From NCBI GenBank assembly GCA_022508505.1, contig JAFLVC010000007.1:1-64000 (forward strand): 64,000 bases of DNA. The letters run 5' to 3'. This stretch comes from Clostridiales bacterium. GTDB taxonomy: Bacteria > Bacillota > Clostridia > Christensenellales > Pumilibacteraceae. The translations under genes were made by a program, and so were the position numbers. How positions within the stretch are numbered: position 1 is the stretch's first letter; each line of letters starts with the position of its first letter. Below are positions 24,165 through 32,812 of this stretch, one piece after another. The notes beneath the pieces were generated by a model that saw only the letters and a list, made by a program, of their open reading frames with translations, had not been told where the DNA came from and searched no databases.

Positions 24165-25262
24165 ATGGATTTAGAAGATTGCAAAGTCAAGATAGACGAC
24201 GCGGCGGCGATGATTGACGACGCCTATGCCGCGATTGCGCCCGACGCATTGAAGGCTCGGCGTGCGGAGCTCGAGCTCAGGCAGAACGATCCCGCGCTGT
24301 ACTCCGATCCCAAGGCGGCGCAGGCGGTCAACAGCGAGGCCAAGTACATCGACACGACGCTCGCCAAGTTCGACAAGCTGTTCCAAACGGTAAAAGACCT
24401 TCGCGCGATGGCAGAGCTTCTCGAAACGGAAGCGGACGAAGAGCTTTCCGCCGAGCTGTTTTCAGAAACGGACGCGCTCTGTTTGCAGGCGGAGGAGGCG
24501 CAGATTACCGCGCTGCTCAAGGGCGAGTACGACAAGTCTGACGCCATACTTACACTCCATGCCGGCGCGGGCGGCACCGAGGCGCAGGACTGGGTGAGCA
24601 TGCTTTTCCGCATGTACAGAATGTACTGCGAAAAGGCGGGCTACGCGGTCGACGTAATCGACAGGCTTGACGGCGACGAGGCGGGAATAAAAAGCGTTAC
24701 GTTTACCGTTCGCGGCATAAACGCTTACGGCTATCTCAAAGCCGAAAAGGGAGTGCACAGGCTTGTTCGCATTTCGCCGTTCGACGCCAACGCGAGGCGG
24801 CACACGTCGTTCGCGAGCCTCGAGGTCATGCCCGAAATAAAGGACGACGCCGTAATAGTGATAAACCCCGACGAGATACGCGTCGACACCTTCCGCTCGA
24901 GCGGCGCAGGCGGCCAGCACATCAACAAGACGGACTCCGCAATTCGCATTACGCACTTTCCGACGGGTATTGTCGTAACCTGCCAGAACGAAAGAAGCCA
25001 AACCCAAAACCGTGAAATGGCGTTCACCATGCTAAAGAGCAAGCTCGCCGAGCTAAAAGAGCGCGAGGCGGCGGAAAAGGTGGCGAGCATAAAGGGCGAC
25101 CTCAAAAAGATAGAGTGGGGCAGCCAGATACGCTCGTACGTTTTTCAGCCGTACACCCTTGTAAAGGATCACCGCACCGGTTACGAAAACTCGGATATTC
25201 AGTCGGTCATGGACGGCGATATCGAGGGCTTTATCATAGACTATCTCAAAAAGAGCTGTTAG
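24165..25262 (+). CDS. prfB: Peptide chain release factor 2, without programmed frameshift
   Basis: Releases completed peptides at UAA and UGA codons. 365 residues, the usual RF2 length. The stop-codon recognition tripeptide SPF is seen in VRISPFDANARRHTSF and the catalytic GGQ in SSGAGGQHINKTDSA. RF2 genes in most bacteria contain an in-frame UGA near codon 26 that needs a +1 frameshift; here the reading frame is continuous from ATG 24165 through DAYAAIAPDALKARRAEL, so that autoregulation is absent. The ribosome binding site is weak. It lies between secA and tsaD in the same orientation, probably in one transcript. Confidence 0.95.
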   Translation: MDLEDCKVKIDDAAAMIDDAYAAIAPDALKARRAELELRQNDPALYSDPKAAQAVNSEAKYIDTTLAKFDKLFQTVKDLRAMAELLETEADEELSAELFSETDALCLQAEEAQITALLKGEYDKSDAILTLHAGAGGTEAQDWVSMLFRMYRMYCEKAGYAVDVIDRLDGDEAGIKSVTFTVRGINAYGYLKAEKGVHRLVRISPFDANARRHTSFASLEVMPEIKDDAVIVINPDEIRVDTFRSSGAGGQHINKTDSAIRITHFPTGIVVTCQNERSQTQNREMAFTMLKSKLAELKEREAAEKVASIKGDLKKIEWGSQIRSYVFQPYTLVKDHRTGYENSDIQSVMDGDIEGFIIDYLKKSC

Positions 25263-25289
25263 CTTTTTCCACTGCGATATAAATATCAA

Positions 25290-26324
25290 ATGAACGACAA
25301 CGGCAAAACGAAAAAGACCGTAATAGGCATAGAAACCTCGTGCGACGAAACGTCCGTCGCCGTCATGCGCGGCGACGAGCTTTTGTCAAACGTAATTTCT
25401 TCGCAGATAGAAATTCACCGCCGCTTCGGCGGCGTTGTGCCCGAGATTGCGTCGCGCAACCACTTGACAGCCATACTCCCCGTAATCACAGAAGCGCTTG
25501 AAAAAGCGGGTGTGGGGCTTGGCGACATAGACGCCGTCGCCGTCACCTACGGCGCGGGGCTTGTCGGCGCGCTCCTCGTCGGTGTGTCGGCGGCAAAGTC
25601 ATTGAGTTATGCGCTCGGCGTTCCGCTGTACGCGGTAAACCACATACAAGCGCACATCGCGGCAAACTACATAGCGTCGCCCGAGCTGAAGCCGCCGTAT
25701 CTTGCAATCGTTGCGAGCGGCGGGCACACGGGCGTCGTGCGCGTCGACGGCTACAACAGCTTTACCGCGCTTGGCACTACGAGCGACGACGCGATAGGCG
25801 AGGCGTTCGACAAGGTCGCGCGCGCCCTTAATCTGCCGTACCCCGGCGGACCGGAAATCGACAAAAGGGCAAAGCTCGGCAAAGCGGACATCGAGTTTAT
25901 ATCCCACAAAAAGCACGGTCCGCTCAGCTATTCCGGATTGAAAACAGCGGTCGTAAACTACCTGCACACCATGGAGCAGCGCGGCGAGAAGGTGGATATC
26001 AACGACGTGTGCGCGTCCTTCCAAAAGACGGCGGTCGACATGCTCGCAGACGTCGCAATCGACGCGGTAAAGAGCACGGGTGCGGACACGATAGTTCTTG
26101 CCGGCGGCGTCGCCGCCAACTCGTACCTTCGTGCAAAGCTCAAAGCCGAGGGCGAGAAGCGAAACCTCAAGACCTATTTTCCGCCCATGTCGCTTTGCAC
26201 GGACAATGCCGCAATGGTCGCACGCCGCGCGCTCGACATGATAAAAGAGGGCCTGCCGCCGGCGACGCTCAATCTCAACGCGGTGAGCTATCTTCCAATC
26301 TCGGAATGCTATAAGCCGCAGTAA
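25290..26324 (+). CDS. tsaD: tRNA N6-adenosine threonylcarbamoyltransferase TsaD
   Basis: Transfers the threonylcarbamoyl group to A37 of ANN-decoding tRNAs, working with TsaB and TsaE. 344 residues. The N-terminus TVIGIETSCDETSVAVM is diagnostic, the metal-binding motif is HIQAH within YAVNHIQAHIAANYI, and ATP-binding segments include VASGGHTGVV, GEAFDKVAR and VLAGGVAANSYL. It begins 27 bases after prfB with no ribosome binding site that I can see. tsaB and tsaE are not in the window. Confidence 0.96.
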   Translation: MNDNGKTKKTVIGIETSCDETSVAVMRGDELLSNVISSQIEIHRRFGGVVPEIASRNHLTAILPVITEALEKAGVGLGDIDAVAVTYGAGLVGALLVGVSAAKSLSYALGVPLYAVNHIQAHIAANYIASPELKPPYLAIVASGGHTGVVRVDGYNSFTALGTTSDDAIGEAFDKVARALNLPYPGGPEIDKRAKLGKADIEFISHKKHGPLSYSGLKTAVVNYLHTMEQRGEKVDINDVCASFQKTAVDMLADVAIDAVKSTGADTIVLAGGVAANSYLRAKLKAEGEKRNLKTYFPPMSLCTDNAAMVARRALDMIKEGLPPATLNLNAVSYLPISECYKPQ

Positions 26325-26369
26325 AACGATTTTTTACCGCGCGGGAAATAAAACGATATAGGTTTTCTT

Positions 26370-26388
26370 GAGCGTCCGAAAGTCGCTC
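26370..26388 (+). other. Small hairpin downstream of tsaD
   Basis: GAGCG (26370-26374) pairs with CGCTC (26384-26388). There is no T run, so a termination role is doubtful. The rest of the 155-base gap holds only the next promoter. Confidence 0.4.
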
Positions 26389-26421
26389 TCGGCGAGTGGA
26401 AACTACAAAAAGCAACACGTC

Positions 26422-26450
26422 TTGACATTTATATAATTGCACGCTAAAAT
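26422..26450 (+). promoter_or_regulatory. Promoter of the 26480 gene
   Basis: -35 TTGACA at 26422-26427, -10 TAAAAT at 26445-26450, 17-base spacer. The leader is short and carries the strong ribosome binding site GCGGAGGGA. Confidence 0.8.
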
Positions 26451-26479
26451 TATTCTATATTATTTTTGCGGAGGGAGAT

Positions 26480-27781
26480 ATGCAAAAGCCTGTTTACAAG
26501 CTTGCGGTATTTATCTGCAACATAGTCGTTGCGGTTATGTGCGTATTGTCCGTCGTCTCCTATTTTTTTGCACCGTTTTGGAAGATTGACGTTTCGGTGA
26601 CGGTCAATGCGGAAACGCTTCAGAATATGATAGGCGATTCGCTCGACTTCGACGCGAAGGAAATCGTCGGCAAGGACGGCTTAACGCTCGATATGTCCAT
26701 AAAGTTCGAGACGTCGGTGCTTTTCGAATCATACGGAGACGAGGGCGCCGCCGTCGAAGCGTTGGTCGACGACAATGTCGCATTGCTTGTCGATCAGCTC
26801 GCAGACAAGCTGTCTACGCTCGCTAAAAACACGGTTCGCTATGTTACAACATACATCGTAACGCATGAGGTGCATAGCGGAATAAAGGCGCTGCTTTCCT
26901 CATCCAATCCCGATATATCGGACGAAGAAGTGTCAGAGAGGCTTGCCAAAATCGGCATAACCGACGAGTATATCGCCGCAAAGACAGGCGAAATTATCGA
27001 CGAGATATTCGGCGAAGGTTCCACGCTCTTGGACGTCTGCGAAGACGTCATAACCGTCGTCGGCGAGATATACGAAATGCTTGCTGCGAGCGACGATCCC
27101 GATTTGCATGTCGCGGCGCTTACCGAAGAGGACAAGGAGTCTATTCGCCAAAACGTTAAAGATACGCTTAACGTATTTGCGTCTGAAAACGGCAATATTG
27201 CCGCGGACGAGATTATCTCCAATCTTCTGTCTGGTCTTATGGGCGATTCGTCCGAAACGAACGGCGACGCGGAGAAAGCCATGGCGCCTTACAACGCAAA
27301 CAGCAGCGTGACGCCGGAGGCAAAAGCGCGGTTGAAGACGGAGCTCCGCAAGTTTTTTCTCGAGCTCATTCCCGAAGATGCATATACCGCCATTGCGTGG
27401 GTGATGCGCGGTATGACATTTCTGTACTTCTTCTCATCCGCTTGGTGGGTGTACATTTTGATAAAGCTCGGCGTAAAGCTATTGACGGGAATCAGCCCTG
27501 CCGTTAAGGCGAACCCCACCGTCAAGCTCAAAACGGTCATTTGGCTCGGCTGGTTGCCGTTCTTGATATTCGGACTGGTCCCCCTGTTCGCTTCCGGATT
27601 TTTGCAGGGGATAATCGCCGACGCGCTCCCCGCAGAGATGGCGGCTATGAAAAACTCATTGAGTATATCATTCTTCTCGGTGGGCTGGGTGGCAGGTCTT
27701 TTCGCGTTGATTTGCCTCGGAATATCGATCTTCTACATGATAGCTCGCAAAAATTTAAAAGAATCGGCGGACTCCGATTAA
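26480..27781 (+). CDS. Unrecognised membrane protein with extracytoplasmic domain
   Basis: 433 residues, no family recognised. One N-terminal membrane segment (about residues 7-30, VFICNIVVAVMCVLSVVSYF), then an acidic, helix-rich domain of about 270 residues presumably outside the cell, then three membrane segments: near 315-335 (MTFLYFFSSAWWVYILIKLG), 355-380 (GWLPFLIFGLVPLFASGFLQ) and 395-420 (VGWVAGLFALICLGISIFYM). The topology, with a large loop between the first and second segments, resembles sensor or assembly proteins, but nothing further can be said. It has its own promoter and converges on a TetR-family gene; the next plus-strand gene also has an N-terminal anchor and a large external domain. 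Confidence 0.85.
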   Translation: MQKPVYKLAVFICNIVVAVMCVLSVVSYFFAPFWKIDVSVTVNAETLQNMIGDSLDFDAKEIVGKDGLTLDMSIKFETSVLFESYGDEGAAVEALVDDNVALLVDQLADKLSTLAKNTVRYVTTYIVTHEVHSGIKALLSSSNPDISDEEVSERLAKIGITDEYIAAKTGEIIDEIFGEGSTLLDVCEDVITVVGEIYEMLAASDDPDLHVAALTEEDKESIRQNVKDTLNVFASENGNIAADEIISNLLSGLMGDSSETNGDAEKAMAPYNANSSVTPEAKARLKTELRKFFLELIPEDAYTAIAWVMRGMTFLYFFSSAWWVYILIKLGVKLLTGISPAVKANPTVKLKTVIWLGWLPFLIFGLVPLFASGFLQGIIADALPAEMAAMKNSLSISFFSVGWVAGLFALICLGISIFYMIARKNLKESADSD

Positions 27782-27822
27782 GAGTAAATAACACTGCCGC
27801 GGTGTGCAAAAAAACAAAAGCG

Positions 27823-27854
27823 AACCCCCAAAGCGATATGCCTTGGGGGTTTAT
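27823..27854. terminator. Bidirectional terminator between the 26480 gene and the TetR-type gene
   Basis: AACCCCCAAAGC (27823-27834) pairs with GCCTTGGGGGTT (27840-27851), with one A-C mismatch. The plus strand has only TTTAT after the stem, while on the minus strand the stem is soon followed by a T-rich run, so it probably serves the minus-strand regulator better. Confidence 0.75.
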
Positions 27855-27906
27855 GTTGGCTTATTGGATTTCTACGCGCAATAAGAGCGCATAAGTATTC
27901 GACAAA

Positions 27907-28476
27907 TCACGTCTCGAGATATTTTGCACCCATAAAGGCGACGCGTTCGCCGACTTCCGCCATGCTGTCGACCGGCTCTTTCATTCCGCTGTTCAGCCAA
28001 TATTCGAGCAGGCCCAAAAATCCGTGCGACACGAACATATAGTAAAAGTCTATTTTTGTCTTTGTGCAGTTGGGATAGAGCGCCGTCATCATGTCGGTAA
28101 CCTTGTATCTGCCGCTTTCCATGGCGCGGGTGAGGAATGAGTTGTTGCCGGGATGCGGCGAGTTGAGTATCATCTTGCACAGAGTGGCGTTTCGCGCGAC
28201 GAACTCGAAGAACATGACGTAAAAGCTTTTTTCGGGCGAGCTGTCGCCGGCTATTGCGGTGCGCGTCAGGAAGCGGTTGAACTCGTCCTCGAGCTTGCTT
28301 TCGAGCTCGTCAAAGACTGCCGAAACCGAATCGTAGTGGTAGTAGAACGTGGCGCGGTTGATCCCCGCCGTTTCGCAAAGCGCGGTGACGGTGATGTCCT
28401 CGAGGGGCGCCGTTTCGAGAAGGGCTATGAGCCCGTCCTTTATTTTGTTCGTTGTTTTATTTTTGGGTGTAGACAT
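27907..28476 (-). CDS. TetR-family transcriptional regulator
   Basis: Minus-strand regulator of 189 residues from the ATG at 28476; a GTG at 28485 would add three residues. The N-terminal helix-turn-helix is clear: IKDGLIALLETAPLEDITVT, then LCETAGINRATFYYHYDSVS. The C-terminal ligand domain is hydrophobic and resembles the TetR_C group seen in many clostridial regulators, with FYYMFVSHGFLGLLEYWLNS. It is divergent from the 28761 gene, with a minus-strand promoter at 28505-28533, and could control itself and that neighbour. The ligand is unknown. Confidence 0.88.
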   Translation of the reverse strand: MSTPKNKTTNKIKDGLIALLETAPLEDITVTALCETAGINRATFYYHYDSVSAVFDELESKLEDEFNRFLTRTAIAGDSSPEKSFYVMFFEFVARNATLCKMILNSPHPGNNSFLTRAMESGRYKVTDMMTALYPNCTKTKIDFYYMFVSHGFLGLLEYWLNSGMKEPVDSMAEVGERVAFMGAKYLET

Positions 28477-28493
28477 GATATGCACGCTTTTCA

Positions 28494-28533
28494 GTGTTAG
28501 ACATATTTTATCACTTTTTCAACACTATGTCAA
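28494..28533 (-). promoter_or_regulatory. Minus-strand promoter of the TetR-type gene with possible operator half-sites
   Basis: Read on the minus strand, -35 TTGACA (28533-28528) and -10 TAAAAT (28510-28505) are 17 bases apart. Half-sites AGTGTT (28494-28499) and AACACT (28521-28526) are inverted with respect to each other and flank the -10 element, a plausible autoregulatory operator. Confidence 0.65.
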
Positions 28534-28694
28534 ATTTTATAACGGCCTTTTGAGGGACAATAATGTCGCATTCGGAACGTGATTTAAGTTGCGTCGCGTG
28601 CGAGCTTTGCGAGGCGAGCGCCGTTTTGGCACTCTTACGGTACTCATATGACATTAAAAATACATTAAAACAATGTTAAGAATTGCGGTAATCA

Positions 28695-28723
28695 TTGACA
28701 AAAGCGGCGCGGTATCGTAGAAT
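28695..28723 (+). promoter_or_regulatory. Promoter of the 28761 gene
   Basis: -35 TTGACA at 28695-28700, -10 TAGAAT at 28718-28723, 17-base spacer. A short leader with CGGAGCG precedes the ATG. Confidence 0.78.
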
Positions 28724-28760
28724 AATTGTTGTAGAGCAGTAAAACCATTCGGAGCGTTGT

Positions 28761-31700
28761 ATGGCGAAAAAGGTTGTAGTGCCGGCCGAAGCGCAAGTCG
28801 AGGACGGCGGCGTAAAGCAAAAGAAAAAGCGCAGTAAGTGCTGCACATGCCTTATTGTTTTTGCCATAGTCAGCGTTGTTATCATCGCTGTCATTTTCGG
28901 CGTGGGTTGGTATTTCGGCGACAAGTATTCGCAGCAGTTTTTCGGAATGTCGCTCGGCGACACGCTTGGCGTCCTCAATGATCTGTATTGGACTGACGAC
29001 GACGACGTGGTTACGCGGAAGTACTCCAAAAAGGACCTCAACAGCTTTTACGACGAAATAAAGAAGAATATGCTGCTCAAGTCGGACGCGCCAATCGACT
29101 TCGACAAAGCGCTCCTCGACGCCGTTAACAACTATTTCAGCTCTGAACAAGGCGGAGAAAACGGCGAGCAGGAAAACGGCGAAGAGGCCGGCGGCGTGAA
29201 CGCTTCCCTTAAAAACGCCGCGGAGGGCGAGGAGGACGGCAATGCCGTGCTCGACATCCTCGTCGGCATGCTCTCCAATGTATTTACCAAAGAGAACTTG
29301 GACATCGAAAGGCTCGAACAGTACGATGAGGACAACGATACATACGTATTCGAGCTCAAGGACAAGTCGCTCGCCGCATTCGTCGACGCGGTGCTTCAAG
29401 CCATGCTCGGAAACGCGAGCGAAGTCGACTTTTTGAGCGACGTTAACGACATGATGCCGCTTAAAAAGGTGGTCAAGCTCAAGCAGATAAAGTACGTCGT
29501 TCAGGCAAAGAAGGACGAGCAGGGCATGAAGCTGCCTGCCACGGCGGCGGAGATTACTGTGTGGCTGGGCATGCAGGACGCGGCAGGCTACGCCATAAAG
29601 CACTTTTTGAAGGAAGCGGGCGTCGGCTGGGCGGGCGGCTTTGTCGCTTGGCTCGGGGACGTGATACTGCCCGAAAACGTGTACGTTCGCCTCACAATTC
29701 CGCTCGAGGACGCGGCGGAGCCGGGGATTAGCTTTAATACGATGAACAACGCCGAAAGAAAGCGCATGTATAAGCTTGTCAACGGCGTGTTCAAGAACAT
29801 AATGCACGAGGACATGACGGTCGACAGCCTATTGAAGGACTTTGCCGATATGGTAAAGCCCTTCCTCGGCCAAGCGACCGAGCTGATGGACTTTTCCAAG
29901 GCAGGGAAGGGTACGATTTCGTTCGACCTTCTCGGCACGGTCGCCGAAAAGATGAGCGAGGAATCGTTTAAGGACGATCCCATCACCAAATCGGACATAA
30001 TGTACATGCTCCAAGCTCTCCTTACGACGTCGCCCGACGCGCGCATGCGTGAGCTTGAGCCGTACCTTTACAAGGCGTGGTACGCTAATGCCGACGGCAG
30101 CGGTGCTGTGTACAAGTACGACGACACCGTCGACACTACGGGAAAGAAGCTCGTCGACTACGGAAGCGCTTTGATACGCGAGATAGAAGACGCATACTCG
30201 CTCGACTTCGGCGACGCCGCAAGCATTTCGGAAGTAATGAGCATGCTCGGCATATCGCTCGACGGCGGAGGCTCGGGCAACGTCGACACCGACTCGCTGC
30301 TCGGCAAGATAAATAAGGAAAAGTTCCAAGCGTCGCTCGATCCCAATACCCAAATTCGAAAGCTGCGCATTACCGACAGAATGCTCGCCTCGGCGCTTTC
30401 AGGTCAGCTCGACGCCATGCTCGCAAACGGCGGCGTCGGCATGGAAAACCTTTCTATCGAGCTCGACGCGCTCACTTTTGTAAGCGACGGGAATTACCCC
30501 GGCCACACCTTTGCGCTTATCGCCGTCGAGGTTGGAATAGGCGATATGCTCTCGTCGATAGGCGACAACGCGTTTATCGGCGTCATTTCGGGGCTCGTTC
30601 CCGACAGGATTTTGATGAGCATGCAGCTCGACATCACAAAGAGCCTCGCGGCGGGCGACAGCTATGCTCCCGCGCAGTTCAAGATAAACGATTACAACAA
30701 GACGCAGATCGTAATCGACACGCTCAAAAAGATCGTTCCCGATCTCGACCTTACAGGCATCACAGGTCAGATTGAAGGCACTCTTCGCGACATGGTGCTC
30801 GAAATGGATAAAATCCTCGGCGTCGATCTCGTTCCGTCCGACCTGTCGCAAACGCCCGTGACCTCGGGCGCCATGCTCCTTCCCGACATCTATACCGCCG
30901 TCGTCAACACGCTTTTGACAGACGACGACGGGAAGCCCGTCATCACGAACGAAGAGCTCAGGCACGTCCTTTACGGGCTCAACCACACCGAAGAATTCGG
31001 CAAGTACGAGGGCGGCGAGAATTATATCGACGATTCTCCGAGCGGATTTATTGCCGAGGTTGTCGACAAGTACTATCTCAATCCGCCTAACGAGCTCACG
31101 TCGTTTGACGAGCTGACCGCTTTCTTGGCGACCGGCGATTCGCAGTCTTTCGGCGACAAGTTCCGCTTGAAATATGAGGAATTCGGCGTAAACACCCTCG
31201 CGTACGACGTTCGGACGGTAGAGGAGCTCATGCCGCTCATGACGGGCGCTCAGCTCGGCGGTCTCATCAGACAGCAAATGCCGACGATGGGTGATGTCAA
31301 CGACCTGTTTGAACTCCTCGATATCGGCATAACGGCTTCGGAAATTTCTATTGTGCTCGGAGTGGGAATGCAGTCTTTGGTTCCCGAAGCGGTGCAAAAC
31401 CTGTTGTCCGTAAACAAGCTGTATGTCACGGCGACCGCCGACATTTCGACGGTGAATGACGGCGCATATCCGGTCGAGTTTACCGTAAACAGCATGAATG
31501 AAGCGGATATCGAAAATCTCATGAAGATTCTCGGCAAGCTCGGCGGTTCGTTCGATATCGACGCAAAGACCGACGAGTTCGGCAAAACGCTGTACGAAAA
31601 GCTTGACGGACTGATGTCGAGCATGGGCGACGGGCTCCTGCGTTTTACGGACGGTGGAATAGAGCTCGCGAGCTTCTACGAATTCCTTGCGAGCAAGCTC

Positions 31701-32549
31701 GGCATCGAGAATGAAAACGAGGATGTGGACAATGTGGGCTGGGCTAAAACCGTCAAGGCCGCCGTTCAGGGCATGTTCGAGTGGCCTAAGGACGAGTACG
31801 GCGCTTACTACGACATCGAAGAGTTCTACGGCGAGGGCGTAGAGCGGAGCGACGTAAACAACTACCGCCTCGACGAATTTGTCGTCAATCCGCCCGACCC
31901 CGAGTATTCGTTTGACGACGTCGATTTTAGCAAAATAGTTTCGACAGGCAGCCTTAAATGGAGCGACAGGAAGTTCAATGCCTGGGTGCAAGAGACGCTT
32001 TCAGTCAATAATGTAATTTCGTCGCAGACGATAGCGCTTGCGGGCGGCGACGGAAGCGACAAAGCAGTGGGCGTTAGGACTTGGTTAAACGGCAAGGATA
32101 AAGGCGGTATCGTAAGCGAAGGAGAGGACTACATCATAATCACGTTTAAGCTTGCGATGGGGCAATTCGGCGACGCGAATTCGGATACGGCTACCGGCTT
32201 CATGCCGTCCGGACTGTATGCGACGATAGTGCTTCGCAACAAAGGCGAAGAGGGCGGCGAACAGACCGGATTCGAGTGCGTCGGCACGGTGGTCAACGAC
32301 CTCAACGAGGAAGCGTACGCACTCATGCTTCGCCTTATGGGACTTAGCACCGATTCGACTGACAGTAGCAAGGTCAATATCAACTCGATAACACAGGATT
32401 GCGTCAACAAGGTAAACGAACTGTTTACGATAGGCGACAACATCAAAACCGATATGTCGATTTCCGCAATGTCCGACGCGCTCTTGGAAGACGACGGCAG
32501 CATAGGCGCAATCACTTTGACGCTCAAGTCAGTCGGCCCGTTAGGCTGA
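28761..32549 (+). CDS. Large unrecognised membrane-anchored extracytoplasmic protein with internal repeats
   Basis: 1262 residues, no family recognised. Residues 1-27 are basic with a small Cys cluster (RSKCCTC), followed by one membrane segment (LIVFAIVSVVIIAVIFGVGW); the rest is acidic and presumably outside the cell. A module recurs about four times: a Pro-containing turn, a hydrophobic beta strand, then F-x-hydrophobic-N-x-MN or a close variant and an amphipathic helix. Examples start near residue 302 (ILPENVYVRLTIPL, then SFNTMNNAE), 612 (LVPDRILMSMQLDI, then FKINDYNKT), 873 (LVPEAVQNLL, then FTVNSMNEAD) and 1147 (FMPSGLYATIVLRN, then VVNDLNEEA). Own promoter and terminator. A surface scaffold or lipid-facing repeat protein is possible, but no function can be claimed. 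Confidence 0.88.
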   Translation: MAKKVVVPAEAQVEDGGVKQKKKRSKCCTCLIVFAIVSVVIIAVIFGVGWYFGDKYSQQFFGMSLGDTLGVLNDLYWTDDDDVVTRKYSKKDLNSFYDEIKKNMLLKSDAPIDFDKALLDAVNNYFSSEQGGENGEQENGEEAGGVNASLKNAAEGEEDGNAVLDILVGMLSNVFTKENLDIERLEQYDEDNDTYVFELKDKSLAAFVDAVLQAMLGNASEVDFLSDVNDMMPLKKVVKLKQIKYVVQAKKDEQGMKLPATAAEITVWLGMQDAAGYAIKHFLKEAGVGWAGGFVAWLGDVILPENVYVRLTIPLEDAAEPGISFNTMNNAERKRMYKLVNGVFKNIMHEDMTVDSLLKDFADMVKPFLGQATELMDFSKAGKGTISFDLLGTVAEKMSEESFKDDPITKSDIMYMLQALLTTSPDARMRELEPYLYKAWYANADGSGAVYKYDDTVDTTGKKLVDYGSALIREIEDAYSLDFGDAASISEVMSMLGISLDGGGSGNVDTDSLLGKINKEKFQASLDPNTQIRKLRITDRMLASALSGQLDAMLANGGVGMENLSIELDALTFVSDGNYPGHTFALIAVEVGIGDMLSSIGDNAFIGVISGLVPDRILMSMQLDITKSLAAGDSYAPAQFKINDYNKTQIVIDTLKKIVPDLDLTGITGQIEGTLRDMVLEMDKILGVDLVPSDLSQTPVTSGAMLLPDIYTAVVNTLLTDDDGKPVITNEELRHVLYGLNHTEEFGKYEGGENYIDDSPSGFIAEVVDKYYLNPPNELTSFDELTAFLATGDSQSFGDKFRLKYEEFGVNTLAYDVRTVEELMPLMTGAQLGGLIRQQMPTMGDVNDLFELLDIGITASEISIVLGVGMQSLVPEAVQNLLSVNKLYVTATADISTVNDGAYPVEFTVNSMNEADIENLMKILGKLGGSFDIDAKTDEFGKTLYEKLDGLMSSMGDGLLRFTDGGIELASFYEFLASKLGIENENEDVDNVGWAKTVKAAVQGMFEWPKDEYGAYYDIEEFYGEGVERSDVNNYRLDEFVVNPPDPEYSFDDVDFSKIVSTGSLKWSDRKFNAWVQETLSVNNVISSQTIALAGGDGSDKAVGVRTWLNGKDKGGIVSEGEDYIIITFKLAMGQFGDANSDTATGFMPSGLYATIVLRNKGEEGGEQTGFECVGTVVNDLNEEAYALMLRLMGLSTDSTDSSKVNINSITQDCVNKVNELFTIGDNIKTDMSISAMSDALLEDDGSIGAITLTLKSVGPLG

Positions 32550-32589
32550 TAATTGCGCCGTGGCGTAGCATATAGTAAAGTATAGAAAG

Positions 32590-32627
32590 AGCGACGAGAG
32601 CGGCAACGCAATCGTCGCTTTTGCTTT
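32590..32627 (+). terminator. Intrinsic terminator of the 28761 gene
   Basis: Stem AGCGACGA (32590-32597) with TCGTCGCT (32612-32619), containing an inner GCG-GCAA-CGC hairpin, followed by T-rich sequence TTTGCTTTTT. Confidence 0.82.
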
Positions 32628-32674
32628 TTGACACGCGAAAGGATAAAATATCCCCGATTTAGTGGTGTATTTAG

Positions 32675-32703
32675 TTGATTTTCGACACGGTGTGTGCTAT
32701 AAT
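32675..32703 (+). promoter_or_regulatory. Promoter of the peptide-uptake/protease operon
   Basis: -35 TTGATT at 32675-32680, -10 TATAAT at 32698-32703, 17-base spacer. No further promoter was seen between here and 52036, so this is the likely start of a very long transcript. Confidence 0.78.
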
Positions 32704-32719
32704 TATAGGACTTGTAGCA

Positions 32720-32761
32720 TTCTCAACGGAGAGAACGCCGATTTCGGCGTTCTGTTTTTTT
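32720..32761 (+). terminator. Leader terminator (attenuator-like) ahead of the peptide-uptake operon
   Basis: A perfect ten-pair stem, AGAACGCCGA (32732-32741) with TCGGCGTTCT (32744-32753), is followed by GTTTTTTT. It lies about 22 bases after the predicted transcription start, before any gene. TTCTC (32720-32724) can pair instead with GAGAA (32731-32735), which would use up the base of the terminator stem. This has the form of an attenuator, or it may end a short independent RNA of about 50 bases. Confidence 0.7.
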
Positions 32762-32812
32762 GAAAACAAGTGGAGAGAAAGCGACAAACAAACTGCGAAA
32801 AGGCTTTTTGCA

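Noticed and set aside
24165..24260. Programmed frameshift in prfB
   Set aside because: No CTTTGA-type slippery stop near codon 26; the frame is continuous from the start.
30399..31991. Minus-strand open frame of 530 codons opposite the large unknown protein
   Set aside because: Antisense shadow: composition is Arg/Val/His-rich as expected from reversed GC-biased codons, with no domain or start signal. The plus strand has a promoter, ribosome binding site and membrane anchor.
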